DNA of 64,000 nucleotides, from contig NZ_NPKO01000004.1 in NCBI RefSeq assembly GCF_008329605.1, forward strand, positions 310,001 to 374,000, given 5' to 3'. Of the stretch, positions 19,018-29,936 are shown piece after piece. Made by a program: the position numbers and the translations under genes. The notes below the pieces were generated by a model. That model had not been told where the DNA came from, made no database searches, and saw only the letters and a program-made list of their open reading frames with translations. Each line of letters starts with the position of its first letter. Position 1 is the first letter of the stretch. Origin of the DNA: Mycolicibacterium sp. P9-64 (lineage in GTDB: Bacteria > Actinomycetota > Actinomycetes > Mycobacteriales > Mycobacteriaceae).

Positions 19018-19356
19018 ACTACGAATGCGTGAGGACCTGACGGCCGAGCGTCCACGCACTGCGTGGCTCGGTGACGAATGGCACACGTCGCTGGCCGGCG
19101 AACGACCGGCTCCACCAAGCATGTTCGCCAGCAATCGCACAGCACGTTCACGAGTTGGGCCCGTTGCCCCCTCACTCCGCAATTCTCTTGCCAATCTCCA
19201 CGAGATCTTCAGGTTCTGATCTTGCCTGACGGGCAGGCTGAGAACCGGCGACATCGAAGGCTCAGGGGCAGTACATGTTTCAACGTCTCGACCTCTGCGC
19301 AATGCCGATGAGCACTGCCTTACCAGGCGGTCGAACCACTACGACAGGACTGTCCC
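19018..19356. other. Intergenic region between mtnN and the ECF sigma gene
   Basis: 339 bases with no supported gene between divergent genes. It must hold both promoters. A small hairpin, GCCTG-ACGGG-CAGGC, is at 19224-19238. No convincing -35/-10 pair or ECF autoregulatory promoter could be assigned. Confidence 0.5.
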
Positions 19357-19959
19357 GTGACCAGTGAGCATGGCCAGCAGCCGCCGCAGCACGACGAGTT
19401 GGCTGCCCGTTTCACGACCGATGTGTCGCTTCTGACCGATCAACTCCGGCGTGCTGCGCGCCGGTATGCCGGCCAACACGCCGATGCCGAGGATCTACTT
19501 CAACAGACCTTGATGCAGGCATGGAAGTCGTATCCCACGTTCGAACCCGGAACGAACATGCGGGCATGGCTGTTTCGGATCATGGCCAATACGTGGATCA
19601 ACCGCTACCGAACGGCCCAACGCCGTCCATCCGAACTGTTGGTCGCCGAGTACCTCGACGAGGGCACTGCGCGCCGCGGGTCGGCTGTCGAGGACGCGGT
19701 TCTGGACGGCTTCCCGGCCCCGGACGTTCGGCAAGCCCTGCAGTCGCTACCGGAATCGCAACGCATTCTCCTGTATTACGTGTATGTCGAGGGCCGCAAG
19801 CTCAAGGAGATCTCGGCGACCACCGGTCTGCCGGTCGGCACGATCATGTCGCGCCTGCACCGGGCGCGGAAGTTCCTGCGCGCCAACCTGGCCGAGTTTG
19901 CGCTCGAATACGGCTACGCCCCCTTGTCGATGGCCGCCCGGGGTAGAGGGGCGGCCTAA
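19357..19959 (+). CDS. ECF RNA polymerase sigma factor (SigH-like)
   Basis: 200 residues with region 2 (HADAEDLLQQTLMQAWKSY, NMRAWLFRIMANTWINRYRTAQRRP) and region 4 (LQSLPESQRILLYYVYVEGRKLKEISATTGLPVGT, then IMSRLHRARKFLR). It resembles the SigH/ECF12 type. Unlike sigH it has no adjacent ZAS-type anti-sigma gene: the following gene is a Rieske oxygenase and the preceding one a divergent nucleosidase. GTG at 19357 is used. What controls it is not visible. Confidence 0.9.
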   Translation: MTSEHGQQPPQHDELAARFTTDVSLLTDQLRRAARRYAGQHADAEDLLQQTLMQAWKSYPTFEPGTNMRAWLFRIMANTWINRYRTAQRRPSELLVAEYLDEGTARRGSAVEDAVLDGFPAPDVRQALQSLPESQRILLYYVYVEGRKLKEISATTGLPVGTIMSRLHRARKFLRANLAEFALEYGYAPLSMAARGRGAA

Positions 19960-19992
19960 CGGGTACGGGGTGCAACGCGTCCAGTCGATTCA

Positions 19993-20011
19993 TTTCAATA
20001 CCTCATTGAAA
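19993..20011. promoter_or_regulatory. Inverted repeat TTTCAAT-N5-ATTGAAA upstream of the Rieske oxygenase
   Basis: Perfect 7-bp arms around ACCTC, about 120 bases before the oxygenase ATG; an extra half-site TTTCAAT lies at 20069-20075. AT-rich against a GC-rich background, it is a good candidate operator for the TetR protein encoded at the end of this cluster. Confidence 0.5.
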
Positions 20012-20131
20012 CGATGTACTTAATTCGCTGGTAGAACGCAATTATGCCCAGCGGTGCGGGGCGTACTATTTCAATTAGTCATTTACCCCGACGAAACAGC
20101 CAAGCAACAGATCCTGCCTATCGTCGGCTCC

Positions 20132-21295
20132 ATGACATTCGACTACTCACGACTCGCCGCAACCTGCGGGGTCGAGTCGCCAGAGAACGCGGTCACCCTT
20201 CCGCCCGAGGCCTACGGCAGCGATGAGCTATACACCGCCGAAGTCGACCGGGTCTTCAAGCGTGGCTGGATTCCGCTGTGCCGCGTCGAGCAGATCCCCA
20301 CCGACGGGAGCTACTACAGCATCGACATCCTCGGCACGCCGCTCGTCGTGACGCGCGACCGCAAGTCCGACATCCGGGTGTTGTCGCGCAACTGCACGCA
20401 CCGCTGGATGGAGGTGTGCACCGGTGCGGGGGAGGCCAACGTCCTGCAGTGCCCTTACCACCTGTGGTCGTTCGGGCTGGACGGGCACCTGGCGGGCGCG
20501 CCCGAGATGAAGGAGTCTGCCGGGTTCGACCGGAAGGACTATCCGCTCAAGCAATTCCGGCACGAGGTGTGGAAGGGCTTCGTGATGGTGAACCTCGACG
20601 GGCAGGCGGAATCCTTGGCGCATCAGTACGCGGCGCTCGATCCGATCGTCGATGCCTACGACCTGGAGAACTACCGGACCGTCGAACAGACCGACTGGGG
20701 AGTGTGCGAGTGGGACTGGAAGATCATGGTGGACAACTTCATGGAGTGCTACCACCACATGGGCCCACACCGGGGGTCGCTCGAGGACCAGTTCCCGGCA
20801 TCGCTGAGCTACACCGGTGAAGTCGGAGACTACTTCACCACCATGTGGTCGGGCCAGGCCCCCGGCTATCCCGCAGACCCGCCGTTCCTCGCGCCCGGCG
20901 CCGCAACGCTGAGTCCGGATCAGCACCACAAGTCGCTGATCTTCATCGGCTATCCGTTGCTGCAGATCGCGATGGGGCCCGCATATATGTACTGGCTCAA
21001 GACACTTCCCCTCGGAGCGGGAAGGATCGAGCTACAGCTCGACATCTGCATGTCGCCTGCCGCGTTGGCCGCGCCGGGGCTGGAGGAACGTCGTAGCCAG
21101 CTGATCAAGACCATCTGCGACATCCACCGCGAAGACCTCGACGCGTGCACGGCCGTACAGCGCGCCGTCCGCTCCGGCGTCACCGGAGTTGGCAGGCTCT
21201 CGCACCTCGAACGACCGCTGTGGGAGTTCTACCGCTACCTCGGCCGTGAACTCGGAATCATTGGCAAAACCGCCGATCTCGCCTCGACGGCATAA
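20132..21295 (+). CDS. Aromatic ring-hydroxylating/Rieske oxygenase alpha subunit
   Basis: 387 residues. The N-terminal Rieske [2Fe-2S] site is NCTHRWMEVCTGAG...CPYHLWSF (C-x-H and C-x2-H). The catalytic domain has the mononuclear iron motif, with DNFMECYHH at about 210-218. Family members oxygenate aromatics or demethylate quaternary amines. ATG at 20132 is chosen over the longer frame from 20054. No beta subunit, ferredoxin or reductase gene is nearby. It is followed by a glutamine-synthetase-like gene, creatininase and TetR. Confidence 0.88.
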   Translation: MTFDYSRLAATCGVESPENAVTLPPEAYGSDELYTAEVDRVFKRGWIPLCRVEQIPTDGSYYSIDILGTPLVVTRDRKSDIRVLSRNCTHRWMEVCTGAGEANVLQCPYHLWSFGLDGHLAGAPEMKESAGFDRKDYPLKQFRHEVWKGFVMVNLDGQAESLAHQYAALDPIVDAYDLENYRTVEQTDWGVCEWDWKIMVDNFMECYHHMGPHRGSLEDQFPASLSYTGEVGDYFTTMWSGQAPGYPADPPFLAPGAATLSPDQHHKSLIFIGYPLLQIAMGPAYMYWLKTLPLGAGRIELQLDICMSPAALAAPGLEERRSQLIKTICDIHREDLDACTAVQRAVRSGVTGVGRLSHLERPLWEFYRYLGRELGIIGKTADLASTA

Positions 21296-21306
21296 CGGGA
21301 GAAGAC

Positions 21307-22692
21307 ATGACCGCCACACTGAACGGCCAGCCGTCGCAGATCCAGAAGGAATCCGACGTCACGGAGGTCGCCGAACGACTCGCGGCCTCCGGAGTGAAGT
21401 ACGCGGCGATCAGCTTCGTCGACATGCACGGCAAGCCGAAGTCCAAGATGGTGCCGCTGAACCACCTCGACCAGGCGTCACGCGGTTCGGAGATGTTCAC
21501 CGGTGCTGCCCTGGACGGGGTGCCTCAGGACGTCAACGACGATGAGGTAGCGCCGCACCCCGACCTGGATGCGGCTATCATCGCCCCGTTCAACCGCGAG
21601 ATCGCCTGGTTCCCAGGCGATCTCTGGATCGGGGAGACCCCGTTCGAGGCGTGCAGCAGGCAGATCCTCAAGCGCGTGACCGCAGACGCCGCAACGCTGG
21701 GCTACACCTTCAACCTCGGCATCGAGACCGAGTTCTTCCTGCTCACCGACGATCGCACGGGATCACCGGCACCCGCCAGTCCCGATGACGTTCTGGACAA
21801 GCCGTGTTACGACCTGCGCGGCATGCTGCACAACTATCCGGTCGTCGACGAGATCGTCTCGGCCATGAACGAACTGGGCTGGGATGTCTACTCATTCGAC
21901 CACGAGGACGGCAACGGTCAGTTCGAGACCGACTTCACCTACACCGATGCGGTGTCGATGTCGGACCGGCTGGTGTTCTTTCGTCTGATGGTCGGCGAGA
22001 TCGCCCGCAAGCACGGATTGTTCGCGTCGTGGATGCCCAAACCGTTCGCCGACCGGACCGGCAGCGGCGCCCACTACAACATGTCGCTGGCCGACGGCGC
22101 GGGCGCCAACCTCTTCGCCGACACCGACGATCCGCGCGGCTGCGGGCTGTCCACTCTGGGGTACCACTTCATCGCAGGGGTGTTGCGCCACGCGTCGGCG
22201 ATCTGCGCGGTGATCGCCCCGACGGTCAACAGCTACAAGCGACTCGTCAAGCAGGGCAGTATGTCCGGTCTGACGTGGGCACCCATCTTCGCGTGTTACG
22301 GCGACAACAACCGCACCAACATGCTGCGCATCCCGAGGGGCGGCGGCCGGGTCGAATGCCGCGCCGCCGACAGTGCCAGCAACCCGTACCTCGGTGCGGC
22401 GCTGGTGCTCGCAGCAGGGCTGGAGGGTATCCGCGAAGGGCTCGACCCCGGTGACCCCAACCGGGACAATCTCTACAATCTGTCGGAGACCGATCTGCTC
22501 GCACGTGACATCGGATGGCTACCCCGCTCCCTCGGGGAGGCAATCGAGGCGCTCGACGCAGACCCGCTGGCGCGCAGCGTGTTCGGCGATGCCATGTTCG
22601 ACTCGTACGTCGCCGAGAAGCGCGCGGAGTGGGACTGCTTCGCGGCGCACGTGTCGTCGTGGGAGACCGACCGCTACCTGAGGTTCTGGTGA
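21307..22692 (+). CDS. Glutamine synthetase-like ligase (GlnT/gamma-glutamylamide synthetase type)
   Basis: 461 residues with the GS catalytic domain: IETEFFLL, FDHEDGNGQFETDF, SGAHYNMSLADG, PTVNSYKRL and RIPRGGGRVECRAADSASNPYLGAAL. The sequence is of the GlnT/gamma-glutamylmethylamide-synthetase branch rather than GlnA, and its setting in a catabolic cluster suggests it joins glutamate to an amine substrate. ATG at 21307 is 11 bases after the oxygenase stop; its stop overlaps the next GTG (GTGA). Confidence 0.86.
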   Translation: MTATLNGQPSQIQKESDVTEVAERLAASGVKYAAISFVDMHGKPKSKMVPLNHLDQASRGSEMFTGAALDGVPQDVNDDEVAPHPDLDAAIIAPFNREIAWFPGDLWIGETPFEACSRQILKRVTADAATLGYTFNLGIETEFFLLTDDRTGSPAPASPDDVLDKPCYDLRGMLHNYPVVDEIVSAMNELGWDVYSFDHEDGNGQFETDFTYTDAVSMSDRLVFFRLMVGEIARKHGLFASWMPKPFADRTGSGAHYNMSLADGAGANLFADTDDPRGCGLSTLGYHFIAGVLRHASAICAVIAPTVNSYKRLVKQGSMSGLTWAPIFACYGDNNRTNMLRIPRGGGRVECRAADSASNPYLGAALVLAAGLEGIREGLDPGDPNRDNLYNLSETDLLARDIGWLPRSLGEAIEALDADPLARSVFGDAMFDSYVAEKRAEWDCFAAHVSSWETDRYLRFW

Positions 22693-23432
22693 CGGTGCGG
22701 TGGGGTGAGCTGTCCTCGGTGCAGTTGGCCGAGCGGATCGGCGCAGATCCGGACTGCCTGGCGCTGATCCCCGTCGGCGCCACCGAACAACACGGCCCGC
22801 ATCTTCCGGTCGGCACCGACACCATCATCGCTACCGAACTCGCCGAGGCCGCAGCGGGGGAGTCGGCCGTCGTGCTGCCTGCACTCGCCTTCGGCGCCAG
22901 CTTCTTCCACGGGTCGAAATTCGCAGGAACGGTGGCGTTTTCGGGCGAGGAGACCGCAGCGGCAGCCCTCTTGGTCGCTGAAGCCTGCGTCGACTCGGGG
23001 TTTCGCCGGGTGCTGTTCGTGAATGGGCACGTGGGCAACGCCGCGCCGCTCTGGATCGCGTGCGACGGCTTCCGCAGAGTGTTCGGCGACCGCAGGATCG
23101 GCGTCATGCAGTGGTGGGAGCTGACACCCGACATCGCGCGGCGAGCGACCGAGGACGCAGTCGACTGGCACGCCAACGCCGCAGAGACCTCGTTGATGCT
23201 GGCGTTGCGGCCGGAACTGGTCGACACCGACAAGATGGCTACGGCCGACGATCCGGACCGAACGGAGGGCACCGTCTTCCGGTACGCGGTGCAGCACGTG
23301 TCCACCAACGGCGTGACGGGCTACCCGTCGCGGGCAACGAAGTCGTTCGGTCTCGAGTTGTGGGGCGACGTGGTCTCGGCCGCGCGCGACACGGTCGAGC
23401 GTGCGCACGACGAGCGCCCGCCACTCGGCTAG
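22689..23432 (+). CDS. Creatininase family amidohydrolase
   Basis: 247 residues with the creatininase metal site: LIPVGATEQHGPHLPVGTDTIIA, FFHGSKFAGTVAFS, and FVNGHVGNAAPL. Members hydrolyse cyclic or linear amides such as creatinine or N-formylated compounds, and one type trims mycofactocin. GTG at 22689 overlaps the GS-like stop, so the two are coupled. In this cluster it could open a gamma-glutamyl or ring amide; that is inference. Confidence 0.85.
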   Translation: MTVRWGELSSVQLAERIGADPDCLALIPVGATEQHGPHLPVGTDTIIATELAEAAAGESAVVLPALAFGASFFHGSKFAGTVAFSGEETAAAALLVAEACVDSGFRRVLFVNGHVGNAAPLWIACDGFRRVFGDRRIGVMQWWELTPDIARRATEDAVDWHANAAETSLMLALRPELVDTDKMATADDPDRTEGTVFRYAVQHVSTNGVTGYPSRATKSFGLELWGDVVSAARDTVERAHDERPPLG

Positions 23433-23454
23433 CCGCGGCGGTACGATTCGCATC

Positions 23455-24219
23455 GTGTCGACACCCGAGCGCCGGGCCGCGGGGCGAGCGCAGCGACGGG
23501 AGACAGTCGCCGTCCGTGCCATTGGACGCCCGCGCAACGACGCCGAGGCGACGCCGACGGCGTCACCGCGGGCGGGGATCGTGAACGCCGCGACGAAGCT
23601 CTTCTCCGAGAAGGGCTATGCCCAAACGACGATGAGCGATATCGCGCGTGCGTCGGGCCTGCAGCAGTCGTCGCTGTACTACTGGTTCCGCAACAAGGAA
23701 CAGCTGCTTGGCGAGGCCCTGCTCGTCAACCGGGCGCCGTTGAAGTTCATCGCGGAGGTCGGCGCTGGGTCCGGCTCACCGGCAGTGAAGCTGTACCGGC
23801 TGCTGCGGTTCGACACCATGCAGCTGGCGATGGCACCGATCGACTTCAACGAGATCCAGCGCATCGCCCATGAGCAGCGCAGCGAATTCCACCAGTTCTG
23901 GACCGATTACGAGCGGCTCAAGGATTGGGTCGCCGACCTCATCGGGGCGGCGATCGGCGAAGGCAAGTTCATCGATTGCGACAAGCAGGACACCGCAGCC
24001 CTGTTGCTCAACTTCGACGAGGGCGCGCAGAAGCGCACGCGTCTGCACACCGATCAGGGTGACCGGGTGGACGAGGCGATCCGCGTCGGCGAGCAGGTCG
24101 CGATCATCGCCGTTCGGGGACTGCTCAAGCGGCCCAGCGAGATCGAGCGCATCCGAGCCCAGGCCGCCCAGTTCGACGACGCCGCCGTCGCGCTGCGCAT
24201 CGCCGAGCCGCCGGATTGA
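23455..24219 (+). CDS. TetR/AcrR family transcriptional regulator
   Basis: 254 residues. The N-terminal helix-turn-helix is around 43-88 (AATKLFSEKGYAQTTMSDIAR, ASGLQQSSLYYWFRNKEQLL), preceded by a basic ~40-residue arm that is longer than usual. GTG at 23455 follows a TACGAT -10 (23442-23447) by seven bases, so the transcript is probably leaderless and separate from the creatininase gene 22 bases upstream. It likely regulates the oxygenase cluster. Confidence 0.88.
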   Translation: MSTPERRAAGRAQRRETVAVRAIGRPRNDAEATPTASPRAGIVNAATKLFSEKGYAQTTMSDIARASGLQQSSLYYWFRNKEQLLGEALLVNRAPLKFIAEVGAGSGSPAVKLYRLLRFDTMQLAMAPIDFNEIQRIAHEQRSEFHQFWTDYERLKDWVADLIGAAIGEGKFIDCDKQDTAALLLNFDEGAQKRTRLHTDQGDRVDEAIRVGEQVAIIAVRGLLKRPSEIERIRAQAAQFDDAAVALRIAEPPD

Positions 24220-24222
24220 CGG

Positions 24223-25230
24223 CTATTCGCGCCCGGCCGACACCCACGTCAGGTCGTTGAACCGATGTCCCGACACCGCGGCGCCCGCGGCGTCGAGCGC
24301 GGCCAGTTGGCCGTCGGTGAGCGCCACGTCCAGGGAGTCGAAGTTCTCCTCGACGCGGGCCGCGCGGCGGGTCCCTGGAATCGGCGCTGCCGCCACCCCG
24401 AGTTCGTCGGCGCGGTAGCGCAACCAGGCCAGCGCGACCTGGGCAGGGGTGGCCTCGCGTTGGTCGGCGACCGCGCGGATCACGTCGACCACCGCCAGGT
24501 TGGCCTCCAGCGCGCCGCCGGAGAACCTCGGCATTCCGCGCCGGAAGTCCGATTCGGAGCCGAGGTCGGCCGCGGACCGGACGGTGCCGGTCAGGAATCC
24601 GCGACCCAGCGGCGAGTACGGCACGAAGCCGACGCCGAGCTCGGCCGCGGCGGGCACCACGTTGGCTTCGACGTCACGGCTCCAGATCGACCATTCGCTC
24701 TGCACGGCCGCGATGGGGTGAACCGCGACGGCGGCCCGCAGCTCGTCCGCGGTCACCTCGGACAGCCCCAGGTGACGGACCTTCCCGGCGGCGACCAGTT
24801 CGGCCATTGCCCCAACGGTCTCCTCGATCGGCACGGTCAGATCCCGGCGATGCATGTAGTAGAGGTCGACGACGTCGGTGTTCAGCCTGGTCAGGCTCTC
24901 GTCGATGGACTGGCGGACGTACGGGGCGTCGCCGCGGGCGGAGAACTTGCCCGTCGCCCGGTCAGCAGGGATGCCCGTGATGCCGAATTTGGTCGCCAGC
25001 GTCACCTCGTCGCGGCGGTCGGCCAGAAGTCGGGCGATCAGCCGCTCGTTGGCGCCACCGCCGTAGACGTTGGCGGTGTCGATGAACGTGACACCGAGGT
25101 CGACGCCGTGGTGCAGCGTGGCAAGCGAAACGTCGTCGTCCACCTCGCCGTACACCGGCGTCAGCGCCATGGCGCCGAATCCGAGTGCGCTGACCGTCAA
25201 TTCATCGCCGAGGGTGACTGTTTCGCTCAT
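24223..25230 (-). CDS. Aldo/keto reductase
   Basis: 335 residues of the AKR superfamily: VSALGFGAMALT, FIDTANVYGGGANERLIARLL (catalytic Asp/Tyr), LATKFGI (Lys), YYMHRRD (His) and the NADPH-binding IPGTRRAARVEENFDSLDVAL. ATG at 25230 is preceded by an agaagag ribosome-binding site. It is convergent with the TetR gene, three bases away, and the substrate is unknown. Confidence 0.9.
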   Translation of the reverse strand: MSETVTLGDELTVSALGFGAMALTPVYGEVDDDVSLATLHHGVDLGVTFIDTANVYGGGANERLIARLLADRRDEVTLATKFGITGIPADRATGKFSARGDAPYVRQSIDESLTRLNTDVVDLYYMHRRDLTVPIEETVGAMAELVAAGKVRHLGLSEVTADELRAAVAVHPIAAVQSEWSIWSRDVEANVVPAAAELGVGFVPYSPLGRGFLTGTVRSAADLGSESDFRRGMPRFSGGALEANLAVVDVIRAVADQREATPAQVALAWLRYRADELGVAAAPIPGTRRAARVEENFDSLDVALTDGQLAALDAAGAAVSGHRFNDLTWVSAGRE

Positions 25231-25364
25231 CAAGCGCTCTTCTCTGCCGTCTGCGGTCATCAGCGACGTGCAACCGGCTCGGCCCAGAATCTGTTCCATC
25301 GCTGTCAGCGGGGCGTACTTTGGGTGCTAGTTCGATGTGAGTCATGTCACAAAGGAGGCGCCCA

Positions 25365-25793
25365 GTGCGGATCTCGGACGTGTTGAGAAACAAGGGTGGG
25401 ACGGTGTCGACCGTCGGCCCGGACATGACGGTCGGCGAGCTGCTCGATGGGCTCGTCACGCAGAACATCGGGGCGATGGTGGTGGTCGGGCCCGCCGGGC
25501 TAATCGGCATCGTCTCGGAGCGCGACGTGGTGCGCAAGCTGCACGAACTCGGCGTCGACCTGCTCGGCAGGCCGGTCTCGGAGATCATGACGACCCAGGT
25601 GATCACCTGTGCGCCCTCCGACTCCGTGAACAGCCTCACTGCACTGATGACTACGAACCGGGTGCGCCACGTGCCGGTGATCGACGCAGGGGAGCTGGCC
25701 GGGATCGTCAGCATCGGCGACGTGGTGAAGACACGCATGGAGGAGCTGCAAACCCAGCAGGAGCAGCTCGAGGCCTACATCACCCAGGGGTGA
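25365..25793 (+). CDS. CBS domain pair protein
   Basis: 142 residues made of two CBS repeats: MTVGELLDGLVTQNIGAMVVVG...GIVSERDVVRKL and DSVNSLTALMTTNRVRHVPVID...GIVSIGDVVKTRM. CBS pairs bind adenosyl nucleotides. GTG at 25365 is chosen because a near-perfect Shine-Dalgarno, aaaggagg (25351-25358), lies six bases before it; the ATG at 25344 is upstream of that site. The size and position match the Rv2406c gene of M. tuberculosis as I recall it. Confidence 0.9.
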   Translation: MRISDVLRNKGGTVSTVGPDMTVGELLDGLVTQNIGAMVVVGPAGLIGIVSERDVVRKLHELGVDLLGRPVSEIMTTQVITCAPSDSVNSLTALMTTNRVRHVPVIDAGELAGIVSIGDVVKTRMEELQTQQEQLEAYITQG

Positions 25794-25842
25794 TTAATCT
25801 TTTCGGAGGGCAGGAGCGCAGCGCCCCGGGAAGATTGACTGC

Positions 25843-26499
25843 GTGAACAGCGTCGCGGCTCGTCCCGCCACCCGTGCAGACATCCCTGCCCTGTCCGTGG
25901 CGCTGGGCCGGGCGTTCTTCGACGACCCCGTGATGCGCTGGATGCTGCCGGACACCGAGCTGCGCCGACGCAAGCTGCACAAGTTGTTCGCTTCGCTGAC
26001 CCGGTATCACCACCTGGCGCGCGGCGGGGTCGAGGTCGCGACGGCGACATCCTCCGAGTCGCTGCGCTCCGGCCCGCCGGACGGCGAGGGCATTGGCGGC
26101 GCTGCGCTGTGGGATCCACCTGGCCAGTGGAAGACCTCGCGCATCGACGAGTTGCGGGCCATGCCGGGGCTGCTCCTGGCCTTCGGCGCGTCGCTGCGCC
26201 GGGGTCTGGAAGTCGAAGAGCTGATGAAGGAGGCCCACCCCGAGGAGCCGCACTGGTATTTGGCGGTGATCGGTAGCGACCCGACGGTGCGCGGCAAGGG
26301 TTTCGGTCAGGCGTTGATGCGATCACGGCTGGACCGTTGCGATGCCGAGCACGCGCCCGCCTACCTGGAGTCCAGCAATCCGGACAACGTGCCGTACTAC
26401 GAGCGGTTCGGCTTCGAGGTGACCGGTGAGATCAAGCTGCCCAGCCGCGATGGCAAACCGGGCCCCAGCTTGGTCCCGATGTGGCGGCCGGCGCGCTGA
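25843..26499 (+). CDS. GNAT family N-acetyltransferase
   Basis: 218 residues: ATRADIPALSVALGRAFFDDPVMRWMLPD at the start and the acetyl-CoA pyrophosphate loop DPTVRGKGFGQALMR, followed by YLESSNPDNVPYYERFGFEVTGE. It is a single-domain acyltransferase, not Eis, which is about 400 residues with a tandem GNAT fold. GTG at 25843. Substrate unknown. It converges with the PemK-like gene, 82 bases away. Confidence 0.86.
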   Translation: MNSVAARPATRADIPALSVALGRAFFDDPVMRWMLPDTELRRRKLHKLFASLTRYHHLARGGVEVATATSSESLRSGPPDGEGIGGAALWDPPGQWKTSRIDELRAMPGLLLAFGASLRRGLEVEELMKEAHPEEPHWYLAVIGSDPTVRGKGFGQALMRSRLDRCDAEHAPAYLESSNPDNVPYYERFGFEVTGEIKLPSRDGKPGPSLVPMWRPAR

Positions 26500-26581
26500 C
26501 GCGGCTCCGCCGAGATCTGCCGGAGGGTCGTGGCGGTGGGCCGGATCACGACCATGGTGCAGATTTCGGCGAGGTGTGGGA

Positions 26582-27193
26582 TCACCTCCAGGAGTACTCG
26601 GCCCGCAGCCTGGCGGCGACCACCTCGAAGGTGGTGCGATCGAGGACGGCGCCCTCGCGCCGGATGCCCTCCTCGGGCACGTCGAGCACCCGATCGAGGC
26701 GGACCCAGCTGGCCCGTCCCTCGTAGTCCCAGTCGCCACGGCCGATCCCGACCCAGTCCCGGTCGGTCTGGTGGCGGTCCTGGCTGGACAGCATGAGGCC
26801 GAGCAACGTGGCGCTGTCACGGCCGACCACCAGCACGGGACGGTCCTTGCCCCGCGTCGGGTCGTCCTCGTAGACCACCCAGGTCCAGACGATTTCGCCG
26901 GGGTCGGCGCGACCGTCGAGATCGGGGGCGTAGACGATCCTGCGCGCACGGTGGGCGGTGGGGACGCTGCCCTCCGTGACCGGTCTGCCGGCGGTGATCG
27001 CGGGCGGTACGTCGTTGGTCGTACCGGCCAGAGCGGCCAGTCCGGCGTCCAGCCCCATCTTGAGGCCCAGCTGGATACCGCGCTGCAGGCTGTCGGCCTT
27101 CGGCAGCTGCTTGATCAGCTTCGGTGCCTCGTTGAACACCAGGTGTTCGGTGTTTTTGAGGAGCCGCTGCCACGGACTCCACTGCGACGCCAT
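26582..27193 (-). CDS. PemK/MazF-like domain protein
   Basis: 203 residues. The N-terminal half is helical and leads to a PemK/MazF-like beta barrel from about residue 80: [48 protein letters not shown]. PemK toxins are RNases, but this long form is a conserved mycobacterial gene beside lepA (Rv2405 position) with no antitoxin gene, so toxicity is doubtful. ATG at 27193 sits seven bases after a TATGCT -10 on this strand (27206-27201), suggesting a leaderless start; 27205 is the alternative. Confidence 0.75.
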   Translation of the reverse strand: MASQWSPWQRLLKNTEHLVFNEAPKLIKQLPKADSLQRGIQLGLKMGLDAGLAALAGTTNDVPPAITAGRPVTEGSVPTAHRARRIVYAPDLDGRADPGEIVWTWVVYEDDPTRGKDRPVLVVGRDSATLLGLMLSSQDRHQTDRDWVGIGRGDWDYEGRASWVRLDRVLDVPEEGIRREGAVLDRTTFEVVAARLRAEYSWR

Positions 27194-27200
27194 GATTTCG

Positions 27201-27233
27201 AGCATAGGTGGGAGCCACGATTGTGTCGTCGCG

Positions 27234-27251
<18 letters not shown>
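27201..27251. promoter_or_regulatory. Divergent promoter between the PemK-like gene and lepA
   Basis: On the minus strand TATGCT (27206-27201) is seven bases from the ATG at 27193. On the plus strand TACCCT (27246-27251) fits a TANNNT -10 and would start transcription near 27258. That is downstream of the ATG at 27234 otherwise available for lepA, which makes the lepA start uncertain. Confidence 0.45.
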
Positions 27252-29156
<1,905 letters not shown>

Positions 29157-29195
29157 CAGATGCGCGACGGCGCGCACGGTGACCGAAAGGGAGCA

Positions 29196-29936
29196 ATGCG
29201 ACGCTGGGTCGGTCACAATATTGCGATGAGATTGGGCCTGGTGATGCGTCGCCCGGCACTCGTCGTGGCGGTTGCGATGACGGTGCTGTTGTCCGGGTGT
29301 ACGACCACCGTGTCCGGCAACGCCGTGCGCGACAAGGACGCCTCCCCGCTGAACGTCGCACCGTTGAAGGAATCGCAGCTCGACGACGTGATGCTGAGCA
29401 TCGGCGACATCAACGCGATCCTCGGCACCAAGGGCATCGAGGTGGTCGACGAGACCGACCAGATGTCGGACAACTCGCACGCCGTCTCCGACCCCGACTG
29501 CCTCGGGGTGATCTTCGGCGCCGAGCAGACGGTGTACGACGACAGCGACTGGACGGCGGTGCGAGACCAGGTCTCCCGCGAACCGGGCGACGACAAGGAC
29601 CACTGGGTGCAGCAGACCGCGGTGCTCTATCCCTCCGCGGACGACGCCAGGAAGTTCTTCGAGACTTCGAAGTCCGATTGGGAGCAGTGCGGCGGCTTCT
29701 CGGTGGCCGTCGACGACTCCGAGTCGAGCTACATCTGGGAGGTCGACGACGTCGGCGCCAAGGACGACCTGCTGACCCAGGTGACGACGCAGGAGGACTC
29801 CGGTGGTTGGGAGTGCCAGCACGCGCTGTCGCAGGTGTCCAACGTGACGGTCGAGACGTGGGCATGCGCCTTCGGCATCAAGGATCAGGCTGCCGAGATG
29901 GCCCAGGAAATGATCAAGAACGCGGCCAAGAAGTAG
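29196..29936 (+). CDS. lppR: Lipoprotein with PknH-like sensor domain (LppR-like)
   Basis: 246 residues. The signal peptide is hydrophobic (RRPALVVAVAMTVLLSGC) and ends in the lipobox LSGC, so the mature protein is a lipid-anchored exported protein. The rest resembles the PknH extracellular sensor domain, with cysteines in DPDCLGVIFG, WEQCGGF, WECQHAL and WACAFGI that could form two disulfides. ATG 29196 has a gaaagggag ribosome-binding site; 29226 is an alternative. The name rests on its position next to lepA. Confidence 0.8.
   Translation: MRRWVGHNIAMRLGLVMRRPALVVAVAMTVLLSGCTTTVSGNAVRDKDASPLNVAPLKESQLDDVMLSIGDINAILGTKGIEVVDETDQMSDNSHAVSDPDCLGVIFGAEQTVYDDSDWTAVRDQVSREPGDDKDHWVQQTAVLYPSADDARKFFETSKSDWEQCGGFSVAVDDSESSYIWEVDDVGAKDDLLTQVTTQEDSGGWECQHALSQVSNVTVETWACAFGIKDQAAEMAQEMIKNAAKK

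Noticed and set aside
25843..26499. Possible eis gene, expected in this neighbourhood
   Set aside because: Single-domain GNAT of 218 residues, without the second GNAT fold and sterol-carrier domain of Eis.
26582..27193. Toxin-antitoxin system of the PemK/MazF type
   Set aside because: No antitoxin frame adjoins it, the protein has a long N-terminal extension, and it occupies a conserved housekeeping position beside lepA.
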